The notes: generated by a model not told the origin, from the letters alone. Counted from the stretch's first letter, positions 22,708 to 35,431 are shown. The stretch is DNA of 64,000 nucleotides from Physella acuta (GCF_028476545.1 NW_026731783.1:487001-551000), one strand, 5' to 3'. Program-made: numbers and translations.

Positions 22708-22905
22708 CAGGGGTCGGCAACCTGCGGCTCGCGAGCCGTTTTGATATCAAGATGCGGCTCTCCAGCTCGTTGAACAAATACTAATAATCTTAATAAAAAA
22801 ATAAAATATTTGAAATAAAAAAAACGTTAGTGGCTCTTTAAAACCAGGGAAATTTTGAAAATTTTAACTTTTGGCTCTTCCGCTTCAAAAGGTTTCCGAC
22901 CCCTG
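22708..22905. mobile_element. hAT MITE D, nested in C
   Basis: A 198-bp element: starts caggggtcggcaacctgcgg, ends ttccgacccctg, flanked by ctatagca (22700-22707 and 22906-22913). It is a close relative of 28135-28342, 32526-32732 and 33163-33370. Confidence 0.95.
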
Positions 22906-23102
22906 CTATAGCACTATCCCAATCCGCTTTAGAAGCTGCTAAGTTTTATTTTTCTTTATTTACGGATATCACCGGCTCAGGAGGTGTCTTAACGCGCCAA
23001 ACTCCGACTAACTGGCTTGGATATCGGTTAGATTACCGCGTATCTGTCGCTTCTGTCCTTATATTCACAAGGCTTATCTTCCACCCCCCCCCCCCCCACC
23101 CC

Positions 23103-23271
23103 CAGAGGCGTAGCGACTCAAACTTTCGATTTGCACCCCCCTCGAACTTTTCATTTGCACCCCCCTTCAAACTTTCAATTTGTTTTTCCAACCCATTTTG
23201 GCGCCCCCCCCCCTAAGGTCGGCGCCCGGGGGCATATGTCCCTCCCCGCTCCCCCCATCGCTACGCCTCTG
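23103..23271. mobile_element. hAT-like MITE E, nested in C
   Basis: Starts cagaggcgtagcgactc and ends atcgctacgcctctg, a clear inverted pair. It lies within a C-homopolymer region, so the 8-bp duplication cannot be read unambiguously. Confidence 0.8.
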
Positions 23272-23518
23272 CCCCCCCCCCCCCCCCACCCACTGAACGC
23301 AGGGTAAACTGGTACACCAGAGTCCAGTAGGTAGACTCGACCGTAGTGAGCTAATTACTAAAAAAAAACTACGTCACTCAGTTCAAATTAATAAGTACTG
23401 ACAGATAGAGAAACGCATTCTAAATAAAAATAGCATTCCCCATTTAACAATATTCTTAAAAGTCGGCACTTGGGCAGTGGCAAGCATGGAATTGTTGCCA
23501 CGTGGCTGTCCGCAGCAC

Positions 23519-23644
23519 CAGAGACCACCCCCCCCCCCCGGACGAAATAAAAATATTATAATTTATATAGAAAATATATACTTTTAACAGTGTCCGCCCC
23601 CCCCCCCCCCCCCACCCGAAGAAAAAAGTCTGGTAGAAACACTG
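23519..23644. mobile_element. hAT MITE G, nested in C
   Basis: A 126-bp element ending gtctggtagaaacactg, flanked by the perfect 8-bp repeat cgcagcac (23511-23518 and 23645-23652). It belongs to the family of 18988-19193, but its left terminal sequence (cagagacc) is worn and shortened. Confidence 0.85.
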
Positions 23645-23889
23645 CGCAGCACGGCTCTTGGCCTGGTACTTAAACGGCTGTCAGCTTCTACTGCACCTAT
23701 TCTCAATGTTCTCTGATGAGTTTTTTTTATCCTGTTTGAAGTTGTTTCTTTACAGTATAATATTTGTTCCGAGTTTTAAAAATGAAATAATATAAATATT
23801 AATTTTTGCGCAAGGAGCTGGAGAGCCGCATCTCGACATCAAAAGAGCCGCATACGGCTCGCGAGCCGCAGGTTGCCGACCCCTGGTCT

Positions 23890-24560
23890 ATCCCGAATCG
23901 AAACATTCAACTTCATCGTGGATATTACAAAGAAAATAAACGAGCTAAATGTAAAACTGCGTGGAAAGGAAAACTCAGCAAATGACTTGCTAGAAGAAAA
24001 TGATTGTTTCGAAAAAAAAATAACCTCATTTTGTTGAAGACACAGAGAGCGGTAAATTACTTTTAATATGAATCACTTCAGCATTACTATAAACAAAATG
24101 AAGGATGGGTTCACTGAGAGATTTGAGCAATACAAAAGAAATGCAAGCACTCTGACGTTTATAGTACATTCTCTCAAAACAAAAACAAATAAGATTAACT
24201 TTGAGCTATTTGGAATTGATGCTGGTTCGCTTCCAATTATATTGCTTGATTTGAAAACCAAACATTAGTGTAGCGGTACGTTCACAGATCTCAAGAGCAA
24301 GTTAGATGATTTGGAGGTCCAGTAAACCATGCACGTTTCACTGTACAACTGGACAGCTCTAAAAGAAATGCCGCGAGTTGAGGCCCTATTATGTGACGCA
24401 TGGAATAGTCTTACAGGATGCTGTAGTAAGGCAAAGAAGTTGGCATTTCGAGTGTTGACGATCTTCGGGTCAGTATATTCATGCGAGCAACGTTTTCTTG
24501 CATGAATATAATACAAAGTATAGAAGCCAACTAACAAATACAAATCTAGAATCGTGATTG
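23890..24560 (+). pseudogene. C-terminal part of a hAT transposase in element B (broken)
   Basis: Plus-strand pieces in order: FNFIVDITKKINELNVKLRG (23910-23970), matching the block before the dimerisation domain; NHFSITINKMKDGFTERFEQ (24068-24130); and near 24440-24510 AFRVLTIFGSVYSCEQRFL, the conserved SCEQ-type motif of the hAT C-terminal dimerisation domain. Stops and frame changes separate the pieces (for example after the FC near 24035 and the 66-residue frame ending at 24268). The N-terminal half is missing, with element C inserted at its edge. The decayed copies at 7600-8080 and 18200-18470 belong to the same gene. Confidence 0.7.
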
Positions 24561-24777
24561 GAACTGAAAAAACAAATTATGAGCCAGGTTTAAACAAACA
24601 TTCAAAAAACATCCAAGGCGAAACTGTTGTAAATAGTATTCAATAATGAAAGTTATATAGATCTACTTTGATTACTGATGTTATTATTCTAGCAGAGCTA
24701 GATAAAATACTTTAATACTTATTTCTACGAAACATGAGTATGTTTTGATTTGAATAAATATTATTTCATATGTAAAG

Positions 24778-24848
<71 letters not shown>
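24778..24848. repeat. (TA)n microsatellite in element B
   Basis: About 70 bases of TA close to the element's right end. Confidence 0.95.
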
Positions 24849-24850
<2 letters not shown>

Positions 24851-24995
24851 CCTAATCAAGTTTCATAATATTGAAATAAAAGTGTTAGTGGCTCTTTAAA
24901 AACTGTGATATTTGGTAAATTGTAACTTTTTGCTCTTTCGTCCCAAAAGGTTGCCGACCCCTGACCTATACAAAATCATATCTAGTAAAGCAAGC

Positions 24996-25113
24996 GTCTA
25001 ACATAGACGTTGTCAGGATCGTGTGGTATACTGATAGGTAAACCGTCTAGTAGAGGATCATTTAGTAAATGTTGATGTTCCATCTGTTACATCGTCATCA
25101 TCAAGTCGGCCTG
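24996..25113 (+). repeat. Dispersed repeat, partner at 4108-4212
   Basis: Copy of the catagacgttgtcaggatcg block. It lies just outside the hAT nest, so the nest inserted beside an older repeat. Confidence 0.7.
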
Positions 25114-26105
25114 CGGCCAGCTTTCTTTTTTTTACTTTTTAAAAATATAATATATAATTCTATACAAAAATATCTTACATTACATTGCTATCGGGTCTTG
25201 ATCTACTTATATGATTACACGTTACTGTTGCTGAAATATGAAGATCAGCCAGTCTACATCTACAGACTGAAGTTCAATATACACCAAGCGTGTCGTCAGA
25301 GTAATAGAAAGCCGAATACATATGTTGTTGTTGATGCGAACCGAGTTTCATGGGGGAATATTTAGGACCGTGCATGAAATGATATTTCTTTTATTTATAA
25401 TTGATACAATCCTACCTCATACAATCCTACATGTAATTGATACTTTTCTTGCAGATTTAGCTCCCATCTCACATAATAATATGCTAAGTCTAGGATTTGT
25501 ATTTTTTAAACGCTCTAGCTCTTTAAAAAAGTTCTGGGAAAACATAAGTCCAGGTCGAAGTCATAAAAAAGTACAGTTTATAATGTGTTGGCTCCAAATA
25601 CGTTACCTCTTATACATAGAAAAATAAAGAAAAACAAATAGCAAATATGTTGTTAAAAATAACTGAAGCTGACAGAAACAAACAAACAACAGCATATGAT
25701 GACGATAATGATGATGTCCCAGAGCGCGTAGGAAACTTTGATGAATGTTCACATAAGTATATGTAAATGACCGTTATAGTTGTGTATTAATTAAATGAAA
25801 TTATTTTTTCTGGTTAACATAATGTAAATACTGCTTTATTTTTATATATGGAAATATGTAATGGTTATGTCCCATTTGATTTTTCAAAAACGTTGAAAGG
25901 GAGATAACATATTATTAAATTGCATAGGCAACGGAATAAATTAAGTAAACAGCAAAAGAAATAACACAATGTACTTTTGTATATATGGAAGTATTTTAAT
26001 CAATTTTTAATAGTTGTTTAAAAAATGCATGCTTTTTAAATTATTTTTGGTTAAATGTTCTACGATTGTAAAAACACTAAAAACTTAGTAGTTAATAAAT
26101 ATTTT
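25114..26105. other. AT-rich, nothing recognised
   Basis: About 1 kb. Open frames at 25069-25365 and 25322-25627 have no recognisable domain and look like chance. Confidence 0.5.
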
Positions 26106-26109
26106 CTAC

Positions 26110-27141
26110 TTAGATAAGCGAAACATTTTGTTCAACCCACGTTCTCCTTTCATTCTCAATTTGGGCATAATTGTTTCCCGTTTTTTTTTTCCCAAAACTA
26201 AAATAATAAATAAAAAATAAATAAAATACGGTGATTTCAGCTAATACGAGGACGCTGATTGAACTTTTATCTGACCTATTTCTCCAAGGAAAACCGCTAT
26301 TACTATTGCTATGACAATCCCTGGCATAGTGTCCATAACGTCCACATGTGAAACATTTACTGCTCCGGCTGACCTTCCTAACACCATGCATAGGCTGTAC
26401 ACCAGGGCAAGTGTGGTGTCCTGGAGATCGCGGTGTCTTGTTTTGCCAGGGTATCCTCTCTGCTGTCGAACTTGCAGCGACGTACGGAGGGGTTTGGTTT
26501 ACTGACCTCGTCACTCTAGCGTTTTGAGTGCTCTTATAGTTGTCAATAACTTTAAGATTATCTTCCACACTTACCTTAGCAGCACCATTCAGCCTCTCCA
26601 ACAGATCACACGTGACAACCGATTTTATCCGATCAACTATTAGGAGGTTCACCAAGTCATCACACGTTTCTTTTATTCCCGACTGCTGGACCCACGCTCT
26701 CAAAGCGGCTTCTGTGTTGACTGCGAAGCTTCTCATGTCGTCGTGTGTTGGTACTAGCTGGTGGAATATGACCCTATACTTCTCCTCGTTGAAACCTGCG
26801 TGCGTGAATAACTTTACCTTTACTGACTCGAAGTCATGATGCAAGTTCAGTCCCGTCTCAACGAGGAAAGTCTTCAGTTGTCCACTCATCTTGTCCGTCA
26901 GAAGGAGCGACCAGTCCTTGGGGTCAATGCCTTGTCTCTTTGCCTGACTCTCAAAATGCCTCACATACGCACCCAGGTCTTCGTCCACCGTCATCGCCGC
27001 CACGTCCCTCAAGCGGGGTACAGGGTTACATACCTTTGCTACAACCTCGACCTTCGCATCTTCCACCCTCCTCAACTCTTCCTTTACCCACTCCGCCAAA
27101 CTGTCATCGGTCAGCCCGATTAGCTTTCCCTCCTTCTTCAC
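26110..27141 (-). pseudogene. gag of the LTR element (fossil)
   Basis: The open stretch encodes 343 residues. Residues about 115-205 follow the SCAN/capsid C-terminal pattern: YRVIFHQLVP, then SFAVNTEAALRAWVQQSGI, then DDLVNLLIVDRI, ending in a helix before NYK. Residues 263-276 form a retroviral-type zinc knuckle, CFTCGRYGHYARDC (CX2CX4HX4C). In living members gag forms the particle and the knuckle binds RNA. Here it belongs to a broken element and no function is implied. Plus-strand open frames in the same interval are shadows. Confidence 0.8.
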
Positions 27142-27200
27142 TTATTAGCTGTCTTCTGGCACTCCTGGTAGTAGCCATGCTAAACGGACGAGCCCCCAAA

Positions 27201-27766
27201 TGTTGGGTTCTAGAATCTAGGGGTATATAAATAACAACAGACAAATACGACGTATACAACAATAACACTAACACTCTATAATAACAATAATAATAAGATA
27301 TTTAATAATATATACAGTACTTAAATAATAAAAGGATCAAAAGGGGCCTACAACATAAATACAATACTCAACACCACGTTCCATGTTCCACGTCCACAGC
27401 CACACTACAACTAACTGATTCACACACTAACACACGCTCTGACACCCGTCACCTGACACACCTCACGTGAACACCTCTCGCTCCTTGTAAACACACTCAA
27501 CCAAGGGATACAACTATACACCAAAGGGAGGGTACCTGTCGTTCCAGCACACAACACACACACACAAGCAGGGGACATGTAAGGGACGTAACAGTGGGGT
27601 AGTTGGAACAGTTAAAGGGGATTTGGGGTTATCATGTCTGAGGGTGAAGTGGACAGAGGGGGAGGGGGTAGATGTGTCTGAATAGGCGTGGAGAGGGTGT
27701 CTGTGTTTAAGGCAAGCCAAGCGTCAAATTATGTGCTGTGTGATCTCACATCACAATGCTCCAACA
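27201..27766 (-). repeat. Long terminal repeat of the Gypsy-type fossil
   Basis: On the minus strand it starts TGTTGGAGC and ends GAACCCAACA, so it has the expected TG...CA inverted ends, and it is 566 bp long. A TATA-like tatttatata lies near the end next to the primer site. The flank beyond 27766 was not matched to a target duplication, because the other end of the element is missing. Confidence 0.75.
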
Positions 27767-28134
27767 AAATGAAACTAAAAATTACAATTGTCACTGAGAA
27801 GAAAAGTAAAAAGGCAGTTCTCACAGATGGATACAGAACATCAAATTAAGAAACCTAATTGATGGTCTTTGATATATGTATAAAGATTGGCCACAGTTTT
27901 TGTAATTAATTGAGTCATCCATTTTTTAAAGACAGATACAAAAATAAAGCTAAAACTGTTTCGGTGTATCAATATATTACCTTGGTAATTGATTGTATGT
28001 AACTATTGGCCTGTTTTCGTATAAAAAAAATAAAATTCAATGATATCAAGTACTGTGGAAGTTATATTTTAGGTTATTGCCCTTGAAATGTTTTCGAATA
28101 ACACAGTAGTATATTAAAACCAATCTTTCTAGCC
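27767..28134. other. AT-rich, nothing recognised
   Basis: About 370 bases with no supported feature. Confidence 0.5.
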
Positions 28135-28342
28135 CAGGGGTCGGCAACCTTTTGAAGTGGAAGAGCCAAAAGTTACAATTTTCAAAATTTCCCTGGTTTT
28201 AAAGAGCCACTAACATTTTTTTTATTACAAATATTTTATTTTTTTATTAAGATTATTAGTAATTGAGCAAGGATCTGGAGAGCCGCATCTTGATATCAAA
28301 AGAGCCGCATGCGGTTCGCGAGCCGCAGGTTGCCGACCCCTG
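28135..28342. mobile_element. hAT MITE, 208 bp
   Basis: Starts caggggtcggcaacc, ends gttgccgacccctg, flanked by ttctagcc (28127-28134 and 28343-28350). Sub-terminal gagccgcatgcgg blocks are present; non-coding. Confidence 0.95.
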
Positions 28343-30095
28343 TTCTAGCCAAATTACGAAATTACTTAAGGTATGTTGGAATATTTTCAATGAATGTAAC
28401 ACTGTATATTTATCACATTAGTAAGCCAGATTAATTTGGTTGTTGATATTATAATAAAACACAACTCGTATTACAACATTTTAAGCCCGATTTTTTTAAA
28501 GAATGTATTAATTAGTTATTCTGATGAGACAGGGTATACGCTAATATAGTTGTACAAATAGAACATGGCTTATACATCTATGTACAGATCGAACCTGGCT
28601 TATACAATATGTATGTACAAATCGAACCTGGCTTATAAATGCATGTAAAATTAACACCTGGCTTATAACTTGTTGTTGTTGTTTTGATTTGGGTTGAGTG
28701 ATGTGGACTAATAACTATTACTGAAATAATTTTGAAAATTTAAAAGAAAATAATAATATAAGTAACTAATTAAGTTTTTGTCGCTGCAAAATTACCTAAA
28801 ACACAGGTATGAAGTAAATGATGTGATTACATTGTTGAATCATTTTTTGGCGTGTTAATAATGTATTAAAAATGTGCAAGTATTTAAACATGTTGTTTTT
28901 TATCACTTCCCATTTTTCTTTTAAAATGTGTTGAGGGAAATAATTTCTAAGAATTCCTTTAGTCAAAAAAAAAAATTAAAAATAACAAAAAACAGTACAA
29001 CAGTCATAGATATTTAACAACATTTGTTATTTTTCCTATATATAAATTCATTAGAAATTTGTTGTTATAAACAAATATTAATATTCTTGCATGCTATCTA
29101 AAAATATATATAATTGACTCATAATTTAAACTGTTAAGCGTTAATAATATGTTTTAAAATTTATTACTTAAAAGAAATATTTACTTAATTACGTTGCTTC
29201 GTCTTGGTCGTTTGTGACGTGATATTTCTACAATTAAAATAAAAATAAATAAATAAATAAATAAAAAATAAATAAATACAATCAAAATTGAAAAAAAACC
29301 TCTTCTTCCATTCGAAGTAACAAACCTGCATCAGATGTGGCAGGTGAAGTAGAGATCAAAAGTTTCTTGAGATAACACATTATCAGATGACCTGACATAA
29401 ACCAGATTAAGGTGTCATCATACCATCTTATTCTAAATCAATCTATCTGAAACGTGAAAATGAATTATATTATATGTAAACATAGTCTGTTGCAGGGGCG
29501 GAACTACAGTGCCGCCAGACCCCGCAATGCGGGGGGGCCCACGCCATTTAGGGGCCCAAGGCCAACCATAAAAAAAAAATTGTTGTAGTTAAAAATGTTC
29601 TTGCATTTTTTGACTTAATGTTTGTTTTGTAAAAAAGATTACCGTAGCTGCGGTTGGATTATCTTTATTCTATAGACACCACCCCACGCTCATTTTTCCT
29701 TCGTTTTTAAACCACTGTGAAAGCCGAGTCCTCTTTCTCCTACAATGAACTTATCAAAGATAAGCAAACTTTCAAACCACTTCCATGACTTATTTCCCTT
29801 TTTTAAATAGTCAAATAGTGATGCTAATAAGCCTCTTTTTAATAGATTTGTACTAAACAAATTAAAAAGCAATTACTTCTCTTTATTATTATTTGTTTAT
29901 AAATTACTTACTAAATATTGACACTGTATAAAAAGAAAATGTATTAAAAATTAATAAAATAAATACAAAAAAAAACATAAAAATAAACATGACACGAGAC
30001 ACCATTATTTACAGAAAGCTTTCATGCTTTATATTCTTTTGACCGACATGAGATAATATAAAACTGATTTTTACAAAACAGACATGCACTTACAC

Positions 30096-30616
<521 letters not shown>

Positions 30617-30736
30617 ACTTACACTCATGACATGATGTTGTAATTTATATTAATTAAAAAAAATACACACGTATTTCTCATAACACGAACAGGCCAGCAT
30701 GAATGAGTATCCTATGTTCGTATGTTGTGTTTGAGT

Positions 30737-30957
<221 letters not shown>

Positions 30958-31400
30958 TAGGCCTATATATGTATATGGAAGGGGGCCTAAAAAATTTTTT
31001 TGCGGGGTGGCCCCTTTTTTCTAGTTCCGCCACTGGTCTGTTGTTTGTAATACAATAACGCTTTATATAAATTAGCCAATCAGTAATTACAGAAAGTTGG
31101 GCACTAAATAAAATGACTTTTTCTAGCAATAATATAAAGCTTATTAACACGAAAAATTATGATTGTATAGACAGTGGGAGCTTATCCCAACTGATACCCC
31201 GGGTTATAACAACATATTTACAACAACTAAAAAAAAAAAAAATTATAGGTCATTTAATTACAGTTAATGTTTCCTCAAAAACTGCTGATAAGATTGAACA
31301 TTACATAAATCCAATATGGATTTAAAACATACGCGACACAGTTGCTTCAGACAACTGTCTACATTTGTAAAACAAAATCACTAAATATTTGTTTTACAGT

Positions 31401-32525
31401 AAATAAAAACAATAAAAAAGGGTTAATGTATGAGAACATTTTTTTTTCAAAATCTGTCAAACAATGTTTTACACATTTTGATAAAATGATTCCATTTAAT
31501 TTCATGTAATGTGTATGTATGATTTATGTAACAAACTGTAGTCTTCGAGTAAATTTTCTTGACTTGTGTTATTAATGTTTTTAAAAATGTTATTTTGTAA
31601 CTCTATAACACAAGTTGATGCACGCATGTTAATACAGTTCAGTTGTGTCTGGTAAGTGATTTTCTCTTGCATTATTGTTTGCACAATGTTTGACAGACAA
31701 TGAAAATATATGATTACATTTAGTTGCATTTAATGTGTATAGAAGATCAATGTATCAAACTGATCATTTTATCAGTTATAAATCGGTGTATAATGTTGAT
31801 CGGCAACTTACATAATTTTAAAATGGTGCCATTTATTTTACAGATCCATTATAGTGTCACTGTCATACTTCAATCAACACCAAAACCCAAGTCTTCTAAT
31901 TCACCAGACTACGTCATATCTTTAACGGTACCAAACTCTCCAAAATGTTCACCTTCGGTATACAGCTGTAGTCTGTAGAATAGTTTGACAATCAAATAGA
32001 AGTAGAGACAACATATTATACACAACCCACTCTACGTATAGCTTTTAGATAGGTATACAAATCACTCATATAGGATACATTTATTATTATTGTTGGAGAA
32101 CTTAGCCCTTTACCAAAAAACAATAGCTATGTTCCATTTTAGTCTATTATATTAAAAGACACGTTTATTTATGTTTATAATTATAATATTAAATCAAAAT
32201 AGATACCTTAATATTTACATATTTTTACCATTTCTTGTTCAGATACAATAACAGGGAGATAAAAACACATTTGTATAAACCAAATGATTAAATTAATGTT
32301 TAAAAAATGTAAAATATAATCTAAGTATTAAAATAGTTATAAAATATATATTTATTTTTTAAAAATGAATTTGTATTTTAATTTTACAAAAATATACGTA
32401 ATTGTTTTAACAACTTTATTTAAAGTGCTATTAAAAACTGTGCATTTATACTATTTTTTTTAAATAGATTCGCCAAAGGTATATTAGCAGTGATACGAAT
32501 TCCATTGTACATGTTTCCTCTGTTA
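31401..32525. other. AT-rich, nothing recognised
   Basis: About 1.1 kb. Two loosely similar halves (gtaatgtgtatgt... at 31507 and taatgtgtataga... at 31731) are the only hint of structure. Confidence 0.5.
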
Positions 32526-32815
32526 CAGGGGTCGGCAACCTTTTGAAGCGGAAGAGCCACAAGTTACAATTTTCAAAATTTCCCTGGTTTTAAAGAGCCA
32601 CTAACATTTTTTTATATCATATATTTTATTTTTTTATTAAGATTATTAGTATTTGTGGAAGGAGCCGGAGAGCCGCATCTTAATATCAAAAGAGCCGCAT
32701 GCGGCTCGCGAGCCGCAGGTTGCCGACCCCTGGCATAATATTATGAAACTGGCGAGCCGCATCCTGACATCAAGGGAGCCGCATGTGGCTCGCGAGCCGC
32801 AGGTTACCGACCCTT
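32526..32815. mobile_element. hAT MITE with duplicated right end
   Basis: Starts caggggtcggcaacc. A complete 207-bp MITE would end at 32732 (gccgacccctg). A second, more worn right end (gagccgcatcctgacatc to gttaccgacccttg) follows at 32750-32815. No matching 8-bp flanks were found for either combination, so two ends have been joined or one was duplicated. Confidence 0.7.
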
Positions 32816-33162
32816 GTTCTAGTCAACTTTTTAAGCCTCAAACAAATAGTCATAACATAATACCCGTCACGGAACACAATTTACTTCGAATCAAAATTCT
32901 TTATTCTTTCCATCTAATCAGAATATTATCGTAATTTGAATCTAGCTAGTAGGTAATATTAAATTTAAAATAAGAGAAAAATGATAAATTTGTACCAAGT
33001 TTCTGATTTGAACTAAACATTGTCATTTAATAAATGTGAAATTCAATAGTTTTTATTATGACAAAATTTGAGATATCACTTAACGTCTTTTTAAAAAGTC
33101 ATTTAATTACGCCCCTTTACATGATAACATTGCTCCTCTTACGCCCATTGTATCATGCAAAC
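32816..33162. other. AT-rich, nothing recognised
   Basis: About 350 bases with no supported feature. Confidence 0.5.
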
Positions 33163-33370
33163 CAGGGTCGCAACCTTTTGAAGCGGAAGAGCCAAAAGTT
33201 ACAATTTTCAAAATTTTCCAGGCTTTAAAGAGCCATTAACATTTTTTTAAATTTCATATATTTTATTTTTTTTATTAAGATTATTAGTATTTGTTCAAGG
33301 AGCTGGAGAGCCGCATCTTGATATCAAAAGAGCCGCATGCGGCTCGCGGGCCGCAGGTTGCCGACCCCTG
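33163..33370. mobile_element. hAT MITE, worn
   Basis: Starts cagggtcgcaacc, ends gttgccgacccctg. The body matches the other 200-bp MITEs. Flanks atgcaaac and atctgtta do not match, so it is older or its site was rearranged. Confidence 0.8.
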
Positions 33371-33404
33371 ATCTGTTAAGTAAAAATAAAAACAACACCT
33401 TCCC

Positions 33405-33690
33405 CGCCCTCAAACCTTAGGACCCCACTATACGCTATAGTCCCCATATATGCTTCTCTGTGGGATTCTCTCCCTGCTCCTACGATCTCATTACGACTCG
33501 TTTTGTTTTTTTTTCTATCTCAAATGTTGCCATAATTATGTTCTCTGTTGTCAATGTAATATCTTAAATTGTTTACTCCAACTCAACACGGCTTTTGTAA
33601 ACTTGAGATGAACTTACGACGTCCGGACGTTGTACTCCACAGGCACGTCGCTTACTTCACGCCTGCCCACCCCTACCCCATACACAGAAA
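33405..33690 (-). repeat. Dispersed repeat, reverse of 46480-46740 and 53740-53998
   Basis: Shares, in reverse, acaacgtccggacg, gttcatctcaagtttacaaa, gttgagttggagtaaac and the polypurine/gcaggga blocks with the two higher-order units. Confidence 0.75.
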
Positions 33691-34500
33691 TCACACAACC
33701 TATAAACATTGTTAAGATAAACATCATTGAACCAGAACCCTCACACACCCCACCCCCCACTTTAATGTTTTTCCCCCATAACCCTCCTCTCACCCAACTC
33801 TGAATTTTTCACTAGCACACACTTATATTTATTACCTCACTGTACACTAATTGTAAATAAATTTTGTTAAAGATAGTCTAAACAATATTTTTTTGTATTT
33901 ATACATTTGAAAACCCATTTTGAATATTTTTTTTTCAATACGTACATTTGTAAAATACTTCGGTTCCATTACATTGACATTATGTAAAATATGTTGATGT
34001 TGGTATAGCCTACTTGTTTTTAATTGCAAATAAAAGTATTTACAAAATTCCATGAAAAGAAAAACATAAAATAAAAATAAACACATTAATATGTATTGAA
34101 TATTTTTACTAATTTTATGAACCGACCCACGCTTTTCTTTATAGTTATTTAAATATTAGTGCCTTATTATATTTATGTTCTACTTTGTTTTTAGTACATT
34201 ATTATATAGAAGCTTGTTATTGAAACGTTTTTCTGCATTTTTTATGTACTTTATTTTTTTTTATTTACAAATTTAGTTACATGACTAACAACTATTGCGC
34301 ACCTAATAAACATGATAACCCTCGTATAATAGTGCACAATAGTTGGATAAGGCTGCCTACTAATTTGATAAAAACAAAATTCATAAAATATCAATTAGGC
34401 ACCCCATTAAGTAAAATCTTCATGTCTTGACCCAAATACCAAGTTTGAAACTTAATGACAGAATGAAGACAGACTACGACAAAGTGACGACAGACAGACA
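33691..34500. other. AT-rich, nothing recognised
   Basis: About 800 bases with no supported feature. Confidence 0.5.
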
Positions 34501-34502
34501 AA

Positions 34503-34564
34503 AGACCGACAACAGACTGACGACAGACTGACGACAGACTGACGACAGACTGACGACAGACAGA
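34503..34564. repeat. 11-bp minisatellite (gacagactgac)
   Basis: About four clean units of 11 bases (agactgacgac) with degenerate edges. Open frames (Ser/Leu/Cys/Arg-rich on the minus strand) are artefacts. Confidence 0.85.
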
Positions 34565-34769
34565 CTGGACGAGGAAGCATATTAAATAAAAGCTTGTAAA
34601 AAGGCTGCTTCTTAACCTGAGCTGATTTTCTTCTCAAAGGACTTGATCGAACCCCGTTTGCACGAATAAATTACGATAAAAATAACATAATTTTAAAGTT
34701 ATACTTAACATTCACTTCCGATGGCCAGGTATTCAATTATCACACACGTTTCACTCAAAACACAATTCA

Positions 34770-35250
34770 CCAAATACAGTCTGTAACGAATTAGTTAATT
34801 ATGAGTATTTTTTAAGTGGTCTAACAAGTTTTTCTGTGGACGTTAGCATCAAATGTGCGGGGTGGTGTTGGTTGATGACATGTGACACGTGTGGACTGGG
34901 TGAGGACTGAGGGGGGGGGGGGGGATTGCAGCATTTAAAATGTTTGAGGTCGCCTTAAATGGTTGGATGACCTCTTATTAGATTTAATACAATCAATTGA
35001 GAAGCGTCTTATAATTTGCAAATAGCGTACTCAACTATAACAATACTACGTTTTAAATATATATGTCGTGTCATGAATTACTAGTACTTAACATTATGTT
35101 ACTCGTGTCTTGTGATACATACGTGATACATACGTGTCTGCCGTATGTCATTCATGTGTGGTGTATGTGCCAAACAATATTGATTTGTGCAATGATTTAT
35201 TTAAACATTATATTAAATACACCTAATTGGAAGCCGCCTTATTTTAAATA
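34770..35250 (-). repeat. R1-related fragment, minus orientation
   Basis: Reverse-complement match to 41100-41450 and 48120-48480: gtgacacgtgtggactgggt, gaggactgagg, gacgttagcatca, acttaaccacttaaaa-like block, and gtgtggtgtatgtg. Confidence 0.65.
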
Positions 35251-35431
35251 ATGCACTAAATAGTAATTTACTACTCTATGTTCTAAAGTAATTTTCACAA
35301 GTTTCAAAAGTATAGTGCTGACCACACAATATATTACTTTTTTTTTTTTTACATAGTACCAACTACAAAATACAATTACATTTTAATATAAAACAATTAA
35401 TATAAAAAAAAAATCATTTATGACATAATTT

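Larger units (their letters stand above)
22481..23885. mobile_element. hAT element C, nested in B
   Basis: Starts caggagtcggcaacc, ends ggttgccgacccctg, flanked by gtctatcc (22473-22480 and 23886-23893). Its interior is not transposase-like but is shared with 14405-15025. It holds three further small elements (22708-22905, 23103-23271, 23519-23644). Confidence 0.92.
22251..24963 (+). mobile_element. hAT element B, with nested insertions
   Basis: Starts caggggtaggcaacg, ends ggttgccgacccctg, flanked by acctatac (22243-22250 and 24964-24971). The left duplication is shared with element A, so A and B used the same target. B carries decayed transposase on the plus strand on the right of nested element C, and a (TA)n tract near the right end (24778-24847). 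Without C it would be about 1.3 kb. Confidence 0.92.
26106..27766 (-). mobile_element. Ty3/Gypsy-type LTR element (fossil): one LTR, primer site, gag
   Basis: On the minus strand the order is: an LTR (27201-27766), a primer-binding site directly after it (about 27185-27198, tgggggctcgtccg, matching the 3' end of tRNA-Pro), a short leader, then gag (26110-27141). No pol coding region and no second LTR is visible to the left, so the copy is broken. The gag has a SCAN-like capsid segment, as known for the Gmr1-like group of Gypsy elements. The long gag frame suggests a moderate rather than very old age. Confidence 0.75.
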
